Below, piece after piece: positions 47,642 through 57,216 of a stretch of DNA of 64,000 bases. The DNA is taken from contig JACPRW010000004.1 of the NCBI GenBank assembly GCA_016193585.1, positions 1-64,000 of the forward strand. The letters are read 5' to 3'. A program made the position numbers and the translations under genes. The DNA is from Candidatus Aenigmatarchaeota archaeon. Its GTDB lineage: Archaea > Aenigmatarchaeota > Aenigmatarchaeia > GW2011-AR5. The first letter of the stretch is position 1; each line of letters opens with the position of its first letter. The notes beneath the pieces are model-generated. The model saw nothing but the letters and a program-made list of their open reading frames with translations, had not been told where the DNA came from and ran no database searches.

Positions 47642-47746
47642 AGCATACATTTCCTCTGAACGGTTAAAAATAGCTGGTGCCGGATTGTTTTCACTTGAGG
47701 TATGATGGGCTGCAGGAGGGGGCATCATCTATTGTTGGCGCCCGAA

Positions 47747-48937
47747 CTACACGAGCATCGGGCCGAAGATGTTGAAAAGGAGCAGGAACAGCGCGATGCC
47801 TGAGACTGCCTTGACGAGGAGCGCGTTTTTCTGCACGCCGCCGAGCAGCTCCTCGAAGAGAAGCCCGCCGTCGAGCGGCTTGATGGGCAGTATGTTCACG
47901 ATGCCGATGCCGAGGTTCAGCACGAACACCCAGAAGAGGAGCGTGTACATACTATAGCCGAGAAGGTTGTAACTCACCGCAGGCGCGGCGGACGGGATGA
48001 GCACGCCGATGTACGGCTTGCCCGCCTGCCCGGGATGTTCTTGTAGTGTGACCGTATAGGCGCGTGCCGTCGCGGTTTCAATGACAGCGACCGGCTCGAA
48101 GACCTGCCCTTCCCCCAGGCGGCTCAGCGTCAGGTGCGGCACGACCCGTGCTTCCTCCGCAACAGCGATGGTGACCGTATCGCCTGGCTGGTGCGCAGCC
48201 ATCGCCGAGCTGAGAGCTGCCACCGAGGTGACCGGCATGCCGTCTATGGAAGTGACGAAACCGGTGACGTTGCTGCCGAACGAGGATGTTTCGTTGGCTG
48301 CAAACAGAATACCGGCAGGGCTGAATGCAACGAAGAGCAGCGACAGGAACAAGAGTGCTATGACCGAGATGAGTATGTTCGCGAAGCTTCCTGCTGCGTA
48401 GACTTTCATCCTGACCGTGCGCGCGGCGCGCTTGAGCTGCCGCTCATCCGGCTCGACGAACGCGCCGGGTATGATGACGAGGAGCAGCCATCCGAGCGAC
48501 TTGATCCGCACGTTGTGCAACCTGCACATGATGCCATGGAACACTTCGTGCGGCACGACGACACTGAAGATGGCGATGATCCAGACCCACCACGGAAGGA
48601 GAAGCAATCCCGGCTGGAGCTGCGCCTCGCCTGACGGATACGGCAGCACGAAGCGGACGCCCTCAGCATCCTTCCCCTGCAGTATGGTAAGGCTGCTGGT
48701 AGCGAGGAACGCCACGCCGGCAACGAGCGCGAGGACTGCGGTTGCAATGCCGAGGTAGGACATGACGTTCCAGAAGCGCTGGTGACGCTTCGTCATGCGG
48801 TCGATGGACGCCTTGCCCTTCTCGGTCCGCCTGATGAACATGACGCCCTGCAGCTTGACGTGCTTCCGGTCGCGGTAGACGAGCACTGCCATGAGAACAA
48901 TGAATGCGGCAAAAGAAATGATGTCCAGAACTGCCAT
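47747..48937 (-). CDS. Site-2-type intramembrane metalloprotease with PDZ domain, 396 aa
   Basis: VVPHEVFHGIMCRLHNVR holds the zinc motif HExxH; NLGIGIVNILPIKPLDGGLL has the second zinc ligand in NxLPxxPLDGG form. Between them a PDZ-like segment (GFVTSIDGMPVTSVAALSSA) would bind peptide tails. Six or more membrane helices. Archaeal M50 proteases cleave membrane-bound regulators or signal peptides; the substrate is not known. It lies in a row of minus-strand genes with the two glycosyltransferases. Confidence 0.9.
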   Translation of the reverse strand: MAVLDIISFAAFIVLMAVLVYRDRKHVKLQGVMFIRRTEKGKASIDRMTKRHQRFWNVMSYLGIATAVLALVAGVAFLATSSLTILQGKDAEGVRFVLPYPSGEAQLQPGLLLLPWWVWIIAIFSVVVPHEVFHGIMCRLHNVRIKSLGWLLLVIIPGAFVEPDERQLKRAARTVRMKVYAAGSFANILISVIALLFLSLLFVAFSPAGILFAANETSSFGSNVTGFVTSIDGMPVTSVAALSSAMAAHQPGDTVTIAVAEEARVVPHLTLSRLGEGQVFEPVAVIETATARAYTVTLQEHPGQAGKPYIGVLIPSAAPAVSYNLLGYSMYTLLFWVFVLNLGIGIVNILPIKPLDGGLLFEELLGGVQKNALLVKAVSGIALFLLLFNIFGPMLV

Positions 48938-48972
48938 GCGTTATACATGCGCCAAAACGTTAATAAGCATTG

Positions 48973-50064
48973 TCATTTTGCACGGTATCGCACCTTCTCC
49001 GTCCGCTCCCAGCGCACAGGGATGCGGAACGCCCACTTGAGCGCGATGATGACCAGCACGCACGCCTGCAGGATGCCGTACGCAAGGAAGGTGAGCGGCG
49101 CCATCGCGCAATCACCGGCGCCGAGCTGCCGCGCGGCGATGAGATGGATAAGGAAGCCAAGTACAAAGGCTGCTGCTGCCAAGTCGTTTCCGGATGCAGC
49201 AAGTGTCAGGTACGCAAGCGAGAGCACTGGCGCGAGCAGAACGAGGAGCACAAGCGGCACGAGGAGGACAAACCTGCCGGTGAGTGCGGCGCCTGTTTCT
49301 GAAAGCCCGCCGTAGAGCCAGCGCTGCTGCTGGGTAAGGTAGCTACGCAGCGTGTAGGGCACCTGCTCGCGGCACGGCGCGTCAGCAAGCGAGACGTGAA
49401 TGCCCCGGCGTATAAGCCGCACCGAGAGGTTGATGTCCTCGGTGAGCCCCTGGCGGAAGCCACCGGCTTGCACGAGCGTCTTCCGGAAGATGATGAAATT
49501 CTTTCCCGGCAGCATCGCCGAACCTGCAAGGCGCACGGCGGCCGCGGCGAGGGGGTTGAAGAGCGCGAGCTGCAGGCGGCCGATATACGATACGATGCCT
49601 GCCTTGCTCGACGGAAGCACCGTGCCGGCACTCACCACGCAGCCGCTCGTTTCGTCAAGCGAGGCGACCAGGCTTCTGATGGTGTGCCGTTCGACGAGCG
49701 TGTCCGCGTCAAGGAAATACAGCAACTCGCCAGTAGCGGCACGCACCCCGTTGTTGAGCGCCGCTGCCTTGCCTCCGCCCCTGCTGATGATGACGTTGTC
49801 GGCGTATCGCCGCGCAATCGCTCGCGTAGTGTCCGTGCTGCTGTCAACGACGATGACTTCGAGTTTCGGGTAGCTCGATTTCCTGAGGCGCTTGAGCGCC
49901 GCCTCGATGACCTGCTCCTCGTTGCGCGAGGCGATGATTGCAGAAACCTTCGGCATGCGCCGCATCGTTGCAGGGGCGAAGCGCCGCGGCACGAGCATCA
50001 GAACGGCAAATAAGGCGTATACGACTGCAATCGCGAGGAGTAGCACCGAGAGCGCGTCGGACAT
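48973..50064 (-). CDS. Membrane-bound family 2 glycosyltransferase, 363 aa
   Basis: One N-terminal helix (ALSVLLLAIAVVYALFAVLM), a GT-A domain with VSAIIASRNEEQVIEAALKR, LLYFLDADTLVERHTIRSLV (D-A-D) and TEDINLSVRLIRRGIHVSLA, then QQQRWLYGG and several C-terminal helices. The ED and Q-x-x-R-W motifs mark processive or polymerising enzymes such as cellulose or hyaluronan synthase relatives. Substrate unknown; probably a surface polysaccharide or a lipid-linked sugar. Confidence 0.88.
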   Translation of the reverse strand: MSDALSVLLLAIAVVYALFAVLMLVPRRFAPATMRRMPKVSAIIASRNEEQVIEAALKRLRKSSYPKLEVIVVDSSTDTTRAIARRYADNVIISRGGGKAAALNNGVRAATGELLYFLDADTLVERHTIRSLVASLDETSGCVVSAGTVLPSSKAGIVSYIGRLQLALFNPLAAAAVRLAGSAMLPGKNFIIFRKTLVQAGGFRQGLTEDINLSVRLIRRGIHVSLADAPCREQVPYTLRSYLTQQQRWLYGGLSETGAALTGRFVLLVPLVLLVLLAPVLSLAYLTLAASGNDLAAAAFVLGFLIHLIAARQLGAGDCAMAPLTFLAYGILQACVLVIIALKWAFRIPVRWERTEKVRYRAK

Positions 50065-50101
50065 GGTACGATTATTTATGTTTCATCGCTAATGTATCTG
50101 C

Positions 50102-51688
50102 ATGGTGGAGTTCTACACCTGGGCTGACAAGATAACCAGCGAACTCATAAACCGGGGCAACAGGCATGTGCTCCACGGCATGTGGACGCCCTCGGGCTTC
50201 TTCCACATAGGCAACGCGCGTACTGAACTGCTCATGCAGGCCCTGGTGAAGCAGGTGCTTGCCGAGCAGGGCGCAGACGTCACGCACAATTTCATTTTTG
50301 ACAACTTCGATGACTTCGACAAAGTGCCTGCAGGCTTTGATGCAAAGCGCTTCGCGCCGCATCTGGGCAGGCCGCTCAGGGAGGTGCCTTCCCCTGACGA
50401 TAACTTCGGCAGCTGGGCAGAATATTTGGAGAGCCACATCATCAATTACGCTGAGCTGTTTGGCGCCGCGCCCAACTTCATTTCCATGTATGACGAATAC
50501 AAGCACGGCAGGTACGACGAGGCGGTGCGCATCGTCCTCAATAATGCGCGGCAGGTGCGCGACATCTGGGTCCGCATCACGAAATCAGACAAGCCCGAAA
50601 ACTGGATCGCCGTCATGCCTGTTTGTGAAGGATGCAGCCGGTCCTCAACAACAACTGCGCTGGCATGGGACGGCGACATGCTGCGTTACGCATGCGACCA
50701 GGACAGGGGCTATTGCGCAGGCTGCGGCTACGAAGGCTCCCTGAAACCGGGAAAGGGCAACGTCAAGCTGCCGTGGCGTGTGCACTGGGCAGCAACGTGG
50801 TTCATCAACGGCACGACGTTCGAGCCTGCAGGCAAGGATCACTTTACGAAAGGAGGCTCTGTCGAGACGTCGCAGGCCTTCTGCAGGGAAATTTTCGGAA
50901 CGGAGCCGCCGCTCCAGCCGCCGTGCGAATTCATCCAGCTCGAGGGGAAAAAGATATCAGGTTCCAAAGGCAACGTCATCACGCTCCAGGACTGGCTCTC
51001 GGTCGCCGAGCCCGAACTGCTGCGCTTTATGCTTGTCTCGTACCAGCCGAACACCGTCATTGAGTTCAATCTCACCGACAAATTCCTGCTCCTTTCCAAC
51101 CGCTACGACGAGGCAGAGCGTGCGTATTTTGCAAAGGAACAATTGCCGGGAAAAAGGGTGATGCAGCTGAAGCGCCAGTACGAGCTCGCGCAGCTCCGCA
51201 TGCCCCGCCGGCCGGTGCAGATGCCGTACGATTTCGCGGCGTTCCTCGCGCAGCTCGAGCCATTCGAGGATTTCAGTAAGGCGCTAGCAATCCTGAAAAA
51301 AACGGGCCACGTGCAGCACGAGCTCTCGGGGGAAGAAACGGAACGGGTCAAGATGCGCCTCGAGCGCGCAAAGCGGTGGGTCGAGCACTACAACCCTGAA
51401 ATGAAACTGGTTATCAATGACACGGTCCCTGAAAGCATCAGGCAGGCACTGAGCCCGGGGCAGTGCACTGCCCTCCGCTTGCTGGCGAAGTCACTCCACA
51501 TCGGGATGACGCACGACGACCTGTATGCGTCGTTCTTCTCAATAGCAAAGGAGGCGAGCGTGCCGAGCAGCGAGTTCTTCAGGGCGGCGTATCAGGTGCT
51601 CATGAGCCGTGACGCAGGCCCGCGCCTCGCGCACCTCATCCTTTCGATAGGCATCATGCGCTCGAAGAAAATCCTGGAGCAGGTATGA
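50102..51688 (+). CDS. lysS: Lysyl-tRNA synthetase, class I, 528 aa
   Basis: HVLHGMWTPSGFFHIGNART contains HIGN, the class I HIGH motif (residues 35-38). GKKISGSKGNVITLQDWL carries the KMSKS-type motif near residue 280. Zinc-binding Cys occur at VCEGCSRSS and YCAGCGYEG. Class I LysRS is the archaeal form; bacteria mostly use class II. An archaeal promoter lies in the short gap after the divergent glycosyltransferase gene. Confidence 0.95.
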   Translation: MVEFYTWADKITSELINRGNRHVLHGMWTPSGFFHIGNARTELLMQALVKQVLAEQGADVTHNFIFDNFDDFDKVPAGFDAKRFAPHLGRPLREVPSPDDNFGSWAEYLESHIINYAELFGAAPNFISMYDEYKHGRYDEAVRIVLNNARQVRDIWVRITKSDKPENWIAVMPVCEGCSRSSTTTALAWDGDMLRYACDQDRGYCAGCGYEGSLKPGKGNVKLPWRVHWAATWFINGTTFEPAGKDHFTKGGSVETSQAFCREIFGTEPPLQPPCEFIQLEGKKISGSKGNVITLQDWLSVAEPELLRFMLVSYQPNTVIEFNLTDKFLLLSNRYDEAERAYFAKEQLPGKRVMQLKRQYELAQLRMPRRPVQMPYDFAAFLAQLEPFEDFSKALAILKKTGHVQHELSGEETERVKMRLERAKRWVEHYNPEMKLVINDTVPESIRQALSPGQCTALRLLAKSLHIGMTHDDLYASFFSIAKEASVPSSEFFRAAYQVLMSRDAGPRLAHLILSIGIMRSKKILEQV

Positions 51689-51691
51689 GAT

Positions 51692-52096
51692 ATGAAGAAA
51701 TTTATAATAACCATATACCCATTGCAGGGAAATGAAAAAAAGATGGGAAAATTTCTTTCTGAAATTCCAAAAGCAATTAAGCAAATAGAAAAGGCTCACA
51801 GAACGGAAAAAGGGGATCAGATGTTTTTAGAAATTTATCGGGTTAGAAATAAACTAGTATATTGGGTCGGACACGAAACTATTGAAAAGGACGAAAAATA
51901 TAGAAAATTAAAAGTTTACAGATTTGTTAAAGGAAAGATTCGAACGATTAAAGAAAGTGAACGTAAAGAAGACAAACCTAGTTTTGCCTCTTCTGTCATG
52001 CGTTCAGTACGCTCGCGCCTCGGTCTGCCCGTCGCTTCCCGGATATGGTGCGGGCACTCGCAATGCCCGAATATACCGGGGCGCGCGTGCCAGTAA
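51692..52096 (+). CDS. Hypothetical protein, 134 aa, with a low-complexity end
   Basis: MKKFIITIYPLQGNEKKMGK, FLSEIPKAIKQIEKAHRT, EIYRVRNKLVYWVGHETIEK. The first 100 residues are AT-rich, charged and unlike the neighbours. The last 35 residues come from GC-rich sequence with a palindrome (CGGGCA/TGCCCG), so the native end may have been replaced. Not recognised. It begins three bases after lysS stops. Confidence 0.5.
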   Translation: MKKFIITIYPLQGNEKKMGKFLSEIPKAIKQIEKAHRTEKGDQMFLEIYRVRNKLVYWVGHETIEKDEKYRKLKVYRFVKGKIRTIKESERKEDKPSFASSVMRSVRSRLGLPVASRIWCGHSQCPNIPGRACQ

Positions 52097-52117
52097 TACG
52101 CCGTGTTCTCCGCTCTA

Positions 52118-53371
52118 TCAGGGCTTACTGATTCCTGCCGCCAGCTCCAGCGCTTTCTTCATGACGTCATGTCCTGCCATTCGTATGCCGCCCCTGCATG
52201 CGCTCTCGTTGAACGCAGGGACGCCGTTGGCACGCACTCCTTTCCCGCAGAATAGCACAGGCACCGGGTCCGCAGCATGCGCCCTGAGATTGCACGGCGT
52301 TGCGTGGTCGCCGGTGACGACCACGACAGCATCCGCAAGGTTTATGTGTTCTGCGAGCGTGCCGAAGAATTCCGCATCAATGCGCTCCAGCGCGCGCTTC
52401 TTCGCGTCCGCATCGCCCCGGTGCGCGTGCGTGTCCGTTTCCTTGATGTGCACGTAGAAGCTGTCGTACTTCCCGAAGGAAGCGCCGACGGCCATTGCAG
52501 CGTCGGCGAGATTTTCCGGAGTCTTCATGACGTCCATGCCGGCGAGCTTCCCGATGGCGCTTTCCACCGGCATGTCGGCAAGCAGCAGCCATCGCCCCTT
52601 CACTTTTCTTAATTTCGGCAGCGCACTGCTCGCGCTGCGCATGAGAAGCGTGTTTGCTTGGGGCATTTCCTTCCGAAGCCGCTCTTTGTTCACCGGGTGC
52701 GCGGCAAGCAACGATTCCGCCTGTTCCACGTACGCATTCACGGCATCAGCAGTTCTCTTGGCTGCAGCAGTCCTGCCCAGCGGCTCGCACCGTATTTTCT
52801 TGAGCACTTTTCCCTGCACCGGAAGCGAGGTCGATACGTTCCCTCGCACGATACGGTACCCCGGGTGCGTGTTGGATACGTCGGAAGAAAGCGCCGTGCC
52901 CGACAGTATGAGCACGCCCCGGTATCCCTTGGTCCGCACGAACCGCGCCTTCACCCCGCTAACTTCGGTGAGCGGCGCAAGAGCCTGCGCAAGCGCTACG
53001 GCTTCGTCGTCAGCAAGTTTTCCGCCTTGTATGTCGGTTATGGTATCCTGTTCAGCTGTCGCGAAATTGACCCGCATGATGACGTCGCCTCTATTGAACG
53101 GCACGCCGTACCCGTACGCCTCGAGGACGCCGCGGCCAGTGTAGTGTTTGAACACGTCATAGCCGAGCAGCGCAAGCATGCCCTGGTCTGATTCCGGGGC
53201 GATGCCTTCCGGCAGTATGGTCACGAGCCCTGCAATGCCCTGCGACGCGAGCGAGTCGAGGTGCGGCGTGTGCGCTGCCTCGAGCGGCGTCTTGTTGCCT
53301 AATGCCGGCAGCGGCCGGTCGCCCAGGCCGTCGAGCACCACGAAAATTATTTTGCTCTTCTGTACACTCAT
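52118..53371 (-). CDS. apgM: 2,3-bisphosphoglycerate-independent phosphoglycerate mutase, archaeal type, 417 aa
   Basis: The start MSVQKSKIIFVVLDGLGDRP is chosen inside a longer frame. VVLDGLGDRPLPALGNKTPL, EAAHTPHLDSLASQGIAGL and SDQGMLALLGYDVFKHYTGR, GVLEAYGYG are hallmark blocks of ApgM. The D/H metal ligands near the C-terminus (VVVTGDHATPC) are present. It interconverts 3- and 2-phosphoglycerate; the enolase gene that takes the next step lies directly upstream in the same orientation. Confidence 0.93.
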   Translation of the reverse strand: MSVQKSKIIFVVLDGLGDRPLPALGNKTPLEAAHTPHLDSLASQGIAGLVTILPEGIAPESDQGMLALLGYDVFKHYTGRGVLEAYGYGVPFNRGDVIMRVNFATAEQDTITDIQGGKLADDEAVALAQALAPLTEVSGVKARFVRTKGYRGVLILSGTALSSDVSNTHPGYRIVRGNVSTSLPVQGKVLKKIRCEPLGRTAAAKRTADAVNAYVEQAESLLAAHPVNKERLRKEMPQANTLLMRSASSALPKLRKVKGRWLLLADMPVESAIGKLAGMDVMKTPENLADAAMAVGASFGKYDSFYVHIKETDTHAHRGDADAKKRALERIDAEFFGTLAEHINLADAVVVVTGDHATPCNLRAHAADPVPVLFCGKGVRANGVPAFNESACRGGIRMAGHDVMKKALELAAGISKP

Positions 53372-53402
53372 GCGTAATCGCCAGTTGTCAGAAAAACGTC
53401 CA

Positions 53403-54671
53403 TTACCCGAACGGCGAGGCAAACGTCGCCCGTTCGCCGAGCATCTCCTCGATGCGCAGCAGCCGGTTGTATTTCGCGGCCCGCTCGGCGCGCGCCGGCG
53501 CGCCGGTCTTGATCTGGCCGCAGCCAAGGCCGACGGCAAGGTCGGCGATGAACGTGTCTTCCGTTTCTCCTGAGCGGTGCGAGACGACGACGCGCCAGGT
53601 GCTGCCGAAGGCGCGCTTCGCCGCGGCGAGCGCCTCCGTCACCGTGCCGATCTGGTTCACCTTGAGCAGCAGCGCATTGCACGACTGCTGCTGAAGCGCC
53701 ACGTCGATCCGCTTCACATTGGTTGTCAGCAAATCGTCGCCGACAACTTGCAGTTTCCTGTGCGCTCTCGTGAATGCGGCGAATGACGCGAAATCCTCTT
53801 CGTCGAACGGGTCCTCGACCGATATGATAGGAAATGTTTCGATAAGCGACGCGTAGAAATCGAGCAGCTCCTCTGCTGATTTCCTTCCCTCGATGAGGTA
53901 CGTGCCGTTGTCGTAGAAGCTTGACGCCGCGCAGTCAAGGCCGAGGCCGATGCGGTCCTGGTAGCCCAGTTCCTCAATCGATGCGGCGATGACCTCGAGC
54001 GCCTTCTCGGTGCTGTCGATGTGCGGCACGAAGCCGCCCTCGTCGCCGACGTTGATTGAGCTGCTGCCATAGACGAGCTTTAGTTCCTGTTTCAGGTGCT
54101 GGTACACGTCAGCGGCCATGAAGAGCGCCTCGCTGAAATGCGCTGCCCGGTGCGGGATGAGCATGAATTCCTGCACCGCAAGCTTCGAGCCCGCGTGCCT
54201 GCCGCCGTTGATGATGTTGAGCTGGGGACAGGGAAGCGCATAGTTCGATGCAGTTTCCTTATAATATAGCTCGTACAGATACGCAAACAGCTGCTTTCCT
54301 TGAACGAGCGCTGCAAGCCGCGCGGCTGCCATGCTCACGCCGACGAGCGCATTGGCGCCCAGATTCGACTTGTCGGGCGTGCCGTCGAGTTCGATGAGCG
54401 TCGCGTCGATAGCTTCCTGGTTTTCGCAGTCGGCGGCCGTAAGCTTCGGCGCGATGACGTTCTGCACGTTGGCGGCCGCCTTCCTGACGCCCCTGCCGAA
54501 CAGCCTGCTGCCGCCGTCCCGCAGCTCGTGCGCCTCGTGCCTGCCGGTGGACGCGCCGCTCGGCACCATCGCTACGGCGCTCGCGCTCCCGGCGTGCATT
54601 TCCACCTCGAGCGTCGGGTTGCCGCGTGAATCGAGGATTTCGCGCGCAAGAACTTTGGTAATCGCGGTCAT
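53403..54671 (-). CDS. eno: Enolase, 422 aa
   Basis: TKVLAREILDSRGNPTLEVE, MHAGSASAVAMVPSGASTGR, INVGDEGGFVPHIDSTEKAL, LLLKVNQIGTVTEALAAAKR, VVSHRSGETEDTFIADLAVG: all catalytic blocks are present, including the catalytic Glu of DEGGF, Lys of LKVNQ and the SHRSGETED loop. It converts 2-phosphoglycerate to phosphoenolpyruvate and is probably cotranscribed with apgM. Confidence 0.97.
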   Translation of the reverse strand: MTAITKVLAREILDSRGNPTLEVEMHAGSASAVAMVPSGASTGRHEAHELRDGGSRLFGRGVRKAAANVQNVIAPKLTAADCENQEAIDATLIELDGTPDKSNLGANALVGVSMAAARLAALVQGKQLFAYLYELYYKETASNYALPCPQLNIINGGRHAGSKLAVQEFMLIPHRAAHFSEALFMAADVYQHLKQELKLVYGSSSINVGDEGGFVPHIDSTEKALEVIAASIEELGYQDRIGLGLDCAASSFYDNGTYLIEGRKSAEELLDFYASLIETFPIISVEDPFDEEDFASFAAFTRAHRKLQVVGDDLLTTNVKRIDVALQQQSCNALLLKVNQIGTVTEALAAAKRAFGSTWRVVVSHRSGETEDTFIADLAVGLGCGQIKTGAPARAERAAKYNRLLRIEEMLGERATFASPFG

Positions 54672-54717
54672 GCAATCAACATTGGTGAGAAAACATTAAA
54701 AACAACAAGAGGAGTAG

Positions 54718-55809
54718 CTACTGCGTAAATTTGCTCAAGCTCTTCATGGCGTGCAGTTTTTCCTTGTCCCCCACTTTGGCATTTTCTATCGCGCTTCTGA
54801 GCAGTCCTATAGTGTTATCATAATGCCTCTTGTTAATTTCATAAGGAACACCGTCTTTTCCTCCTACCGCATACGAAAACTTCACCGGGTCGTCCCAGCT
54901 CGGCTCAGCGCCGTAGACCAGGTGCGATATCAGCGCAAGCGCGCGGATTGCCTTCGGCCCGATGCCGCGGAGCGCGAGCAGCTCCTCGTAGTTCGCCGGC
55001 TGCAGCTCGTGCGCTTTCGCCAGCGCAGCCATCGTCGGCTTCGAAAGGTGGAACGTGTGGCGCGCATCCATGACGAGCGTCTTGACGCTCGTTCCGGTGA
55101 ACGCATCAAGCGATTGTTGCCCGCCTGAAATCAGCCGCATGATGTTGCCGGTTTCCTGCACGATGTCAACGGAAATCTTCCGCGCCTCATCGCTCACCAC
55201 CGACGTCATGTCGAGGACATTCCGCTCGCGCTTGTCGCAGCAGATGGCGGTATGCGGTTCGTCAATGAATGCCTTCACGTTCGACGAGAGCCAGTGGTAG
55301 CGGCGCGCGTATTTCGTTGATGCGTTCATGCCCTGCTGGATGACCGCCCATGAGCCTTTTTCAGTAAAGACGAACGCGTGATGGTAGAGCTGATACGAAT
55401 CCTGGATAGCGGTGCTGTCGACCTTGGCAGACATTCGTGAAGCATGAACAAGCTTTTCGGCATTCGCAACGCCCAGTGCATCGCCGAGCTGCACGATTTC
55501 CTCAGGCGCTTTCCTGCTCGTCTTGCCCTTGCCGCCGGCAGCCTTGATGCCGAGGTCCGCTTCGTTGAGCGCTTCCTTGAGCGCGCCGGTGACCGTCGTC
55601 GTCAATCCAGAACTGTGAAAATCAAAGCCTAATACACATCCAAATGCCTGAAAGAAAAATGGGTCGGAAAGCCTTTTAAGAAATTCTTCCTGACCATACT
55701 CATAAATTAGAATCTCGCTTATGACCGAAGATAAATCTTTCATCCTAGTAAATAACCATGGCGGACATCGCCCCTCGTGCAATGGCAAATGCGCGACGCC
55801 GGTTTTCAT
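54718..55809 (-). CDS. DUF763 family protein, 363 aa
   Basis: MKTGVAHLPLHEGRCPPWLF, TRMKDLSSVISEILIYEYGQ, EEFLKRLSDPFFFQAFGCVL, GFDFHSSGLTTTVTGALKEA is the characteristic N-terminus of DUF763. RYHWLSSNVKAFIDEPHTAI and YEELLALRGIGPKAIRALAL (a helix-hairpin-helix motif) follow. The family is common in archaea and suspected to act on DNA because of the HhH, but its activity is unknown. Confidence 0.92.
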   Translation of the reverse strand: MKTGVAHLPLHEGRCPPWLFTRMKDLSSVISEILIYEYGQEEFLKRLSDPFFFQAFGCVLGFDFHSSGLTTTVTGALKEALNEADLGIKAAGGKGKTSRKAPEEIVQLGDALGVANAEKLVHASRMSAKVDSTAIQDSYQLYHHAFVFTEKGSWAVIQQGMNASTKYARRYHWLSSNVKAFIDEPHTAICCDKRERNVLDMTSVVSDEARKISVDIVQETGNIMRLISGGQQSLDAFTGTSVKTLVMDARHTFHLSKPTMAALAKAHELQPANYEELLALRGIGPKAIRALALISHLVYGAEPSWDDPVKFSYAVGGKDGVPYEINKRHYDNTIGLLRSAIENAKVGDKEKLHAMKSLSKFTQ

Positions 55810-55839
55810 AACGCTAATAGAAGGCGGATTACCTTAAGC

Positions 55840-56277
55840 TTATCGTGTCTTCGCAATCATGTCATTCGCAGCCTCGAGCGCCTGCTTGTGGGCATCGTAG
55901 CGCAGCAACTGGAGCGCTTCGTCGAAGGAAACCCACCTGAACTCGTCGTGCTCGTCCGAGAGAGTAACGTGCCCTTGCTCGTATCTCACGAGGTACACGC
56001 TCTGCTGCGCGCCGCGGAACGGCGACGCGAAGTCCTCGGGATAGTCATACGAAATCGTGTACGGCACCCTGCCGACCACCGCGAGGTGCGTGAGCCCCGT
56101 CTCCTCGGCAAGCTCGCGCAGCAGCGCCGCCTCGTCGCCCTCGCCGGGGTTGACGCCGCCCTTCGGCAGCTCCCATCCCTGCCAGTGCAGCTTGCGGTGC
56201 ATGAGCAGGAACTCAGGCTCGCCGCCGCCCATCCTAAAGATGACGCCCATGACCCCCTTGCGGATTTTCATACGCAT
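55840..56277 (-). CDS. NUDIX hydrolase, 145 aa
   Basis: GGVNPGEGDEAALLRELAEE, TGL is the Nudix box G-x5-E-x7-R-E-x2-E-E-x-G. WELPKGGVNP and SDEHDEFRWVSFDEALQLLR fit the diadenosine tetraphosphatase-like subgroup, in which a substrate such as Ap4A or a nucleoside polyphosphate is cleaved. Start by GTATGCGTATG-like context; no operon partner. Confidence 0.9.
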   Translation of the reverse strand: MRMKIRKGVMGVIFRMGGGEPEFLLMHRKLHWQGWELPKGGVNPGEGDEAALLRELAEETGLTHLAVVGRVPYTISYDYPEDFASPFRGAQQSVYLVRYEQGHVTLSDEHDEFRWVSFDEALQLLRYDAHKQALEAANDMIAKTR

Positions 56278-56377
56278 ACTTCTTTCCTATGTATAAATTG
56301 TTGCTGATGCTGCAGCGGCACGATGATTTTTCTGAGCGTGCGGACCAAGAGAAAAAGGTTTGTACATTGCCCCTCGG

Positions 56378-56605
56378 CTACTCAAGAAGATGGAGAAATT
56401 CTTCCTTCACGAGCCCTGATTGCTTAATAATCGACAGTAACGTCTTCTTGGAAATCTCTTTGTGGTTTGGCACGGTAAGGCGCCTGTGCGGCGGTTCCCT
56501 GTGGCGCAAAATCATGTGGCTGCCTGTCTGGTGGTCGATTTCATAACCTATTTTTTAAAGAGCTCGCACGACATCTTTTCCAGAAAGAACAGGCAGCTTA
56601 GGCAC
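56378..56605 (-). pseudogene. hicA: HicA toxin with an internal stop codon
   Basis: VPKLPVLSGKDVVRAL, then TAA in place of a Lys-like codon, then KIGYEIDHQTGSHMILRHRE, LTVPNHKEISKKTLLSIIKQ, SGLVKEEFLHLLE. GSHMILRH holds the catalytic His, VPNHKEI the HicA strand. The GTG start overlaps the hicB stop. One nonsense change (AAA to TAA) inactivates an otherwise complete toxin, leaving the antitoxin intact. Confidence 0.75.
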
Positions 56606-56819
56606 GTACCTCTACCACTTCTTCTTCAATCGAAGGTGGAATAGGCTCGTTGTGTTTCTTCAGGCTTGTCAAATAGCCTTCTATAGCATCCCGGATATTC
56701 TTAACAGCTTCCCCGCGTGTTTTTCCCTGGGAAATACAACCGGGTAACGTAGGGCACGCTACTGCATACATGCCATCCTCGTCCTCCTCGATAACAATCC
56801 TGAATTTCATACGACTCAC
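56598..56819 (-). CDS. hicB: HicB antitoxin, 73 aa
   Basis: MKFRIVIEEDEDGMYAVACP, TLPGCISQGKTRGEAVKNIR, DAIEGYLTSLKKHNEPIPPS is a standard HicB (P-x-L-P-G-C-x-S-x-G-x-T, then E-A-x-x-x-I-x-x-A-I). It precedes its toxin, as in the pair at 24862-25292. With hicA dead, it may persist as a solitary antitoxin or regulator. Confidence 0.9.
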   Translation of the reverse strand: MSRMKFRIVIEEDEDGMYAVACPTLPGCISQGKTRGEAVKNIRDAIEGYLTSLKKHNEPIPPSIEEEVVEVRA

Positions 56820-56940
56820 TGTATATCCCCTGCAAAAGTGTATTTAAACGTAACCTACGTAACCGTCCACTCCCGTTGATGCACATGCCTATCAATGAGA
56901 ATGCCGGACATAGGTGGATAGCTCATCATCATATTTTTAC

Positions 56941-57123
56941 TTAGAAAAAATCAGCAATCACTAATGACTTGACAGGTGACCCTACAGTGTCTCTGAGCTT
57001 CCGAACCTTCCGTATGAGTCCTTTCTCCTCTTCCGAGACATTCTCATGCTTCGACAAATCCTCAAGAAACGCCTTCACCTCGCTGTTCGTCAGCTCGGGC
57101 ATCGGCCTGATGAACTTGGCCAT
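56941..57123 (-). CDS. Small charged protein of unknown function, 60 aa
   Basis: MAKFIRPMPELTNSEVKAFL, EDLSKHENVSEEEKGLIRKV, RKLRDTVGSPVKSLVIADFF. Helical and charged, with a hydrophobic C-terminal strand. It could be an antitoxin without a neighbouring toxin. No family recognised. The 340 bp that follow (57124-57463) hold one double-hairpin element and otherwise AT-rich sequence. Confidence 0.5.
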   Translation of the reverse strand: MAKFIRPMPELTNSEVKAFLEDLSKHENVSEEEKGLIRKVRKLRDTVGSPVKSLVIADFF

Positions 57124-57216
57124 AAAACCACAACTACTCCTGCTACTTCTTATGAACTATCTCAACAACAAAAATTAAATGGTATTTAACCTACGATGAG
57201 ACTAAGCTTTCACTTA

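Noticed and set aside
53372-53539. 56-codon N-terminal extension of phosphoglycerate mutase
   Set aside because: It overlaps the enolase end, is Arg/Ala-rich shadow sequence, and the internal MSVQKSKIIFVV start fits the family.
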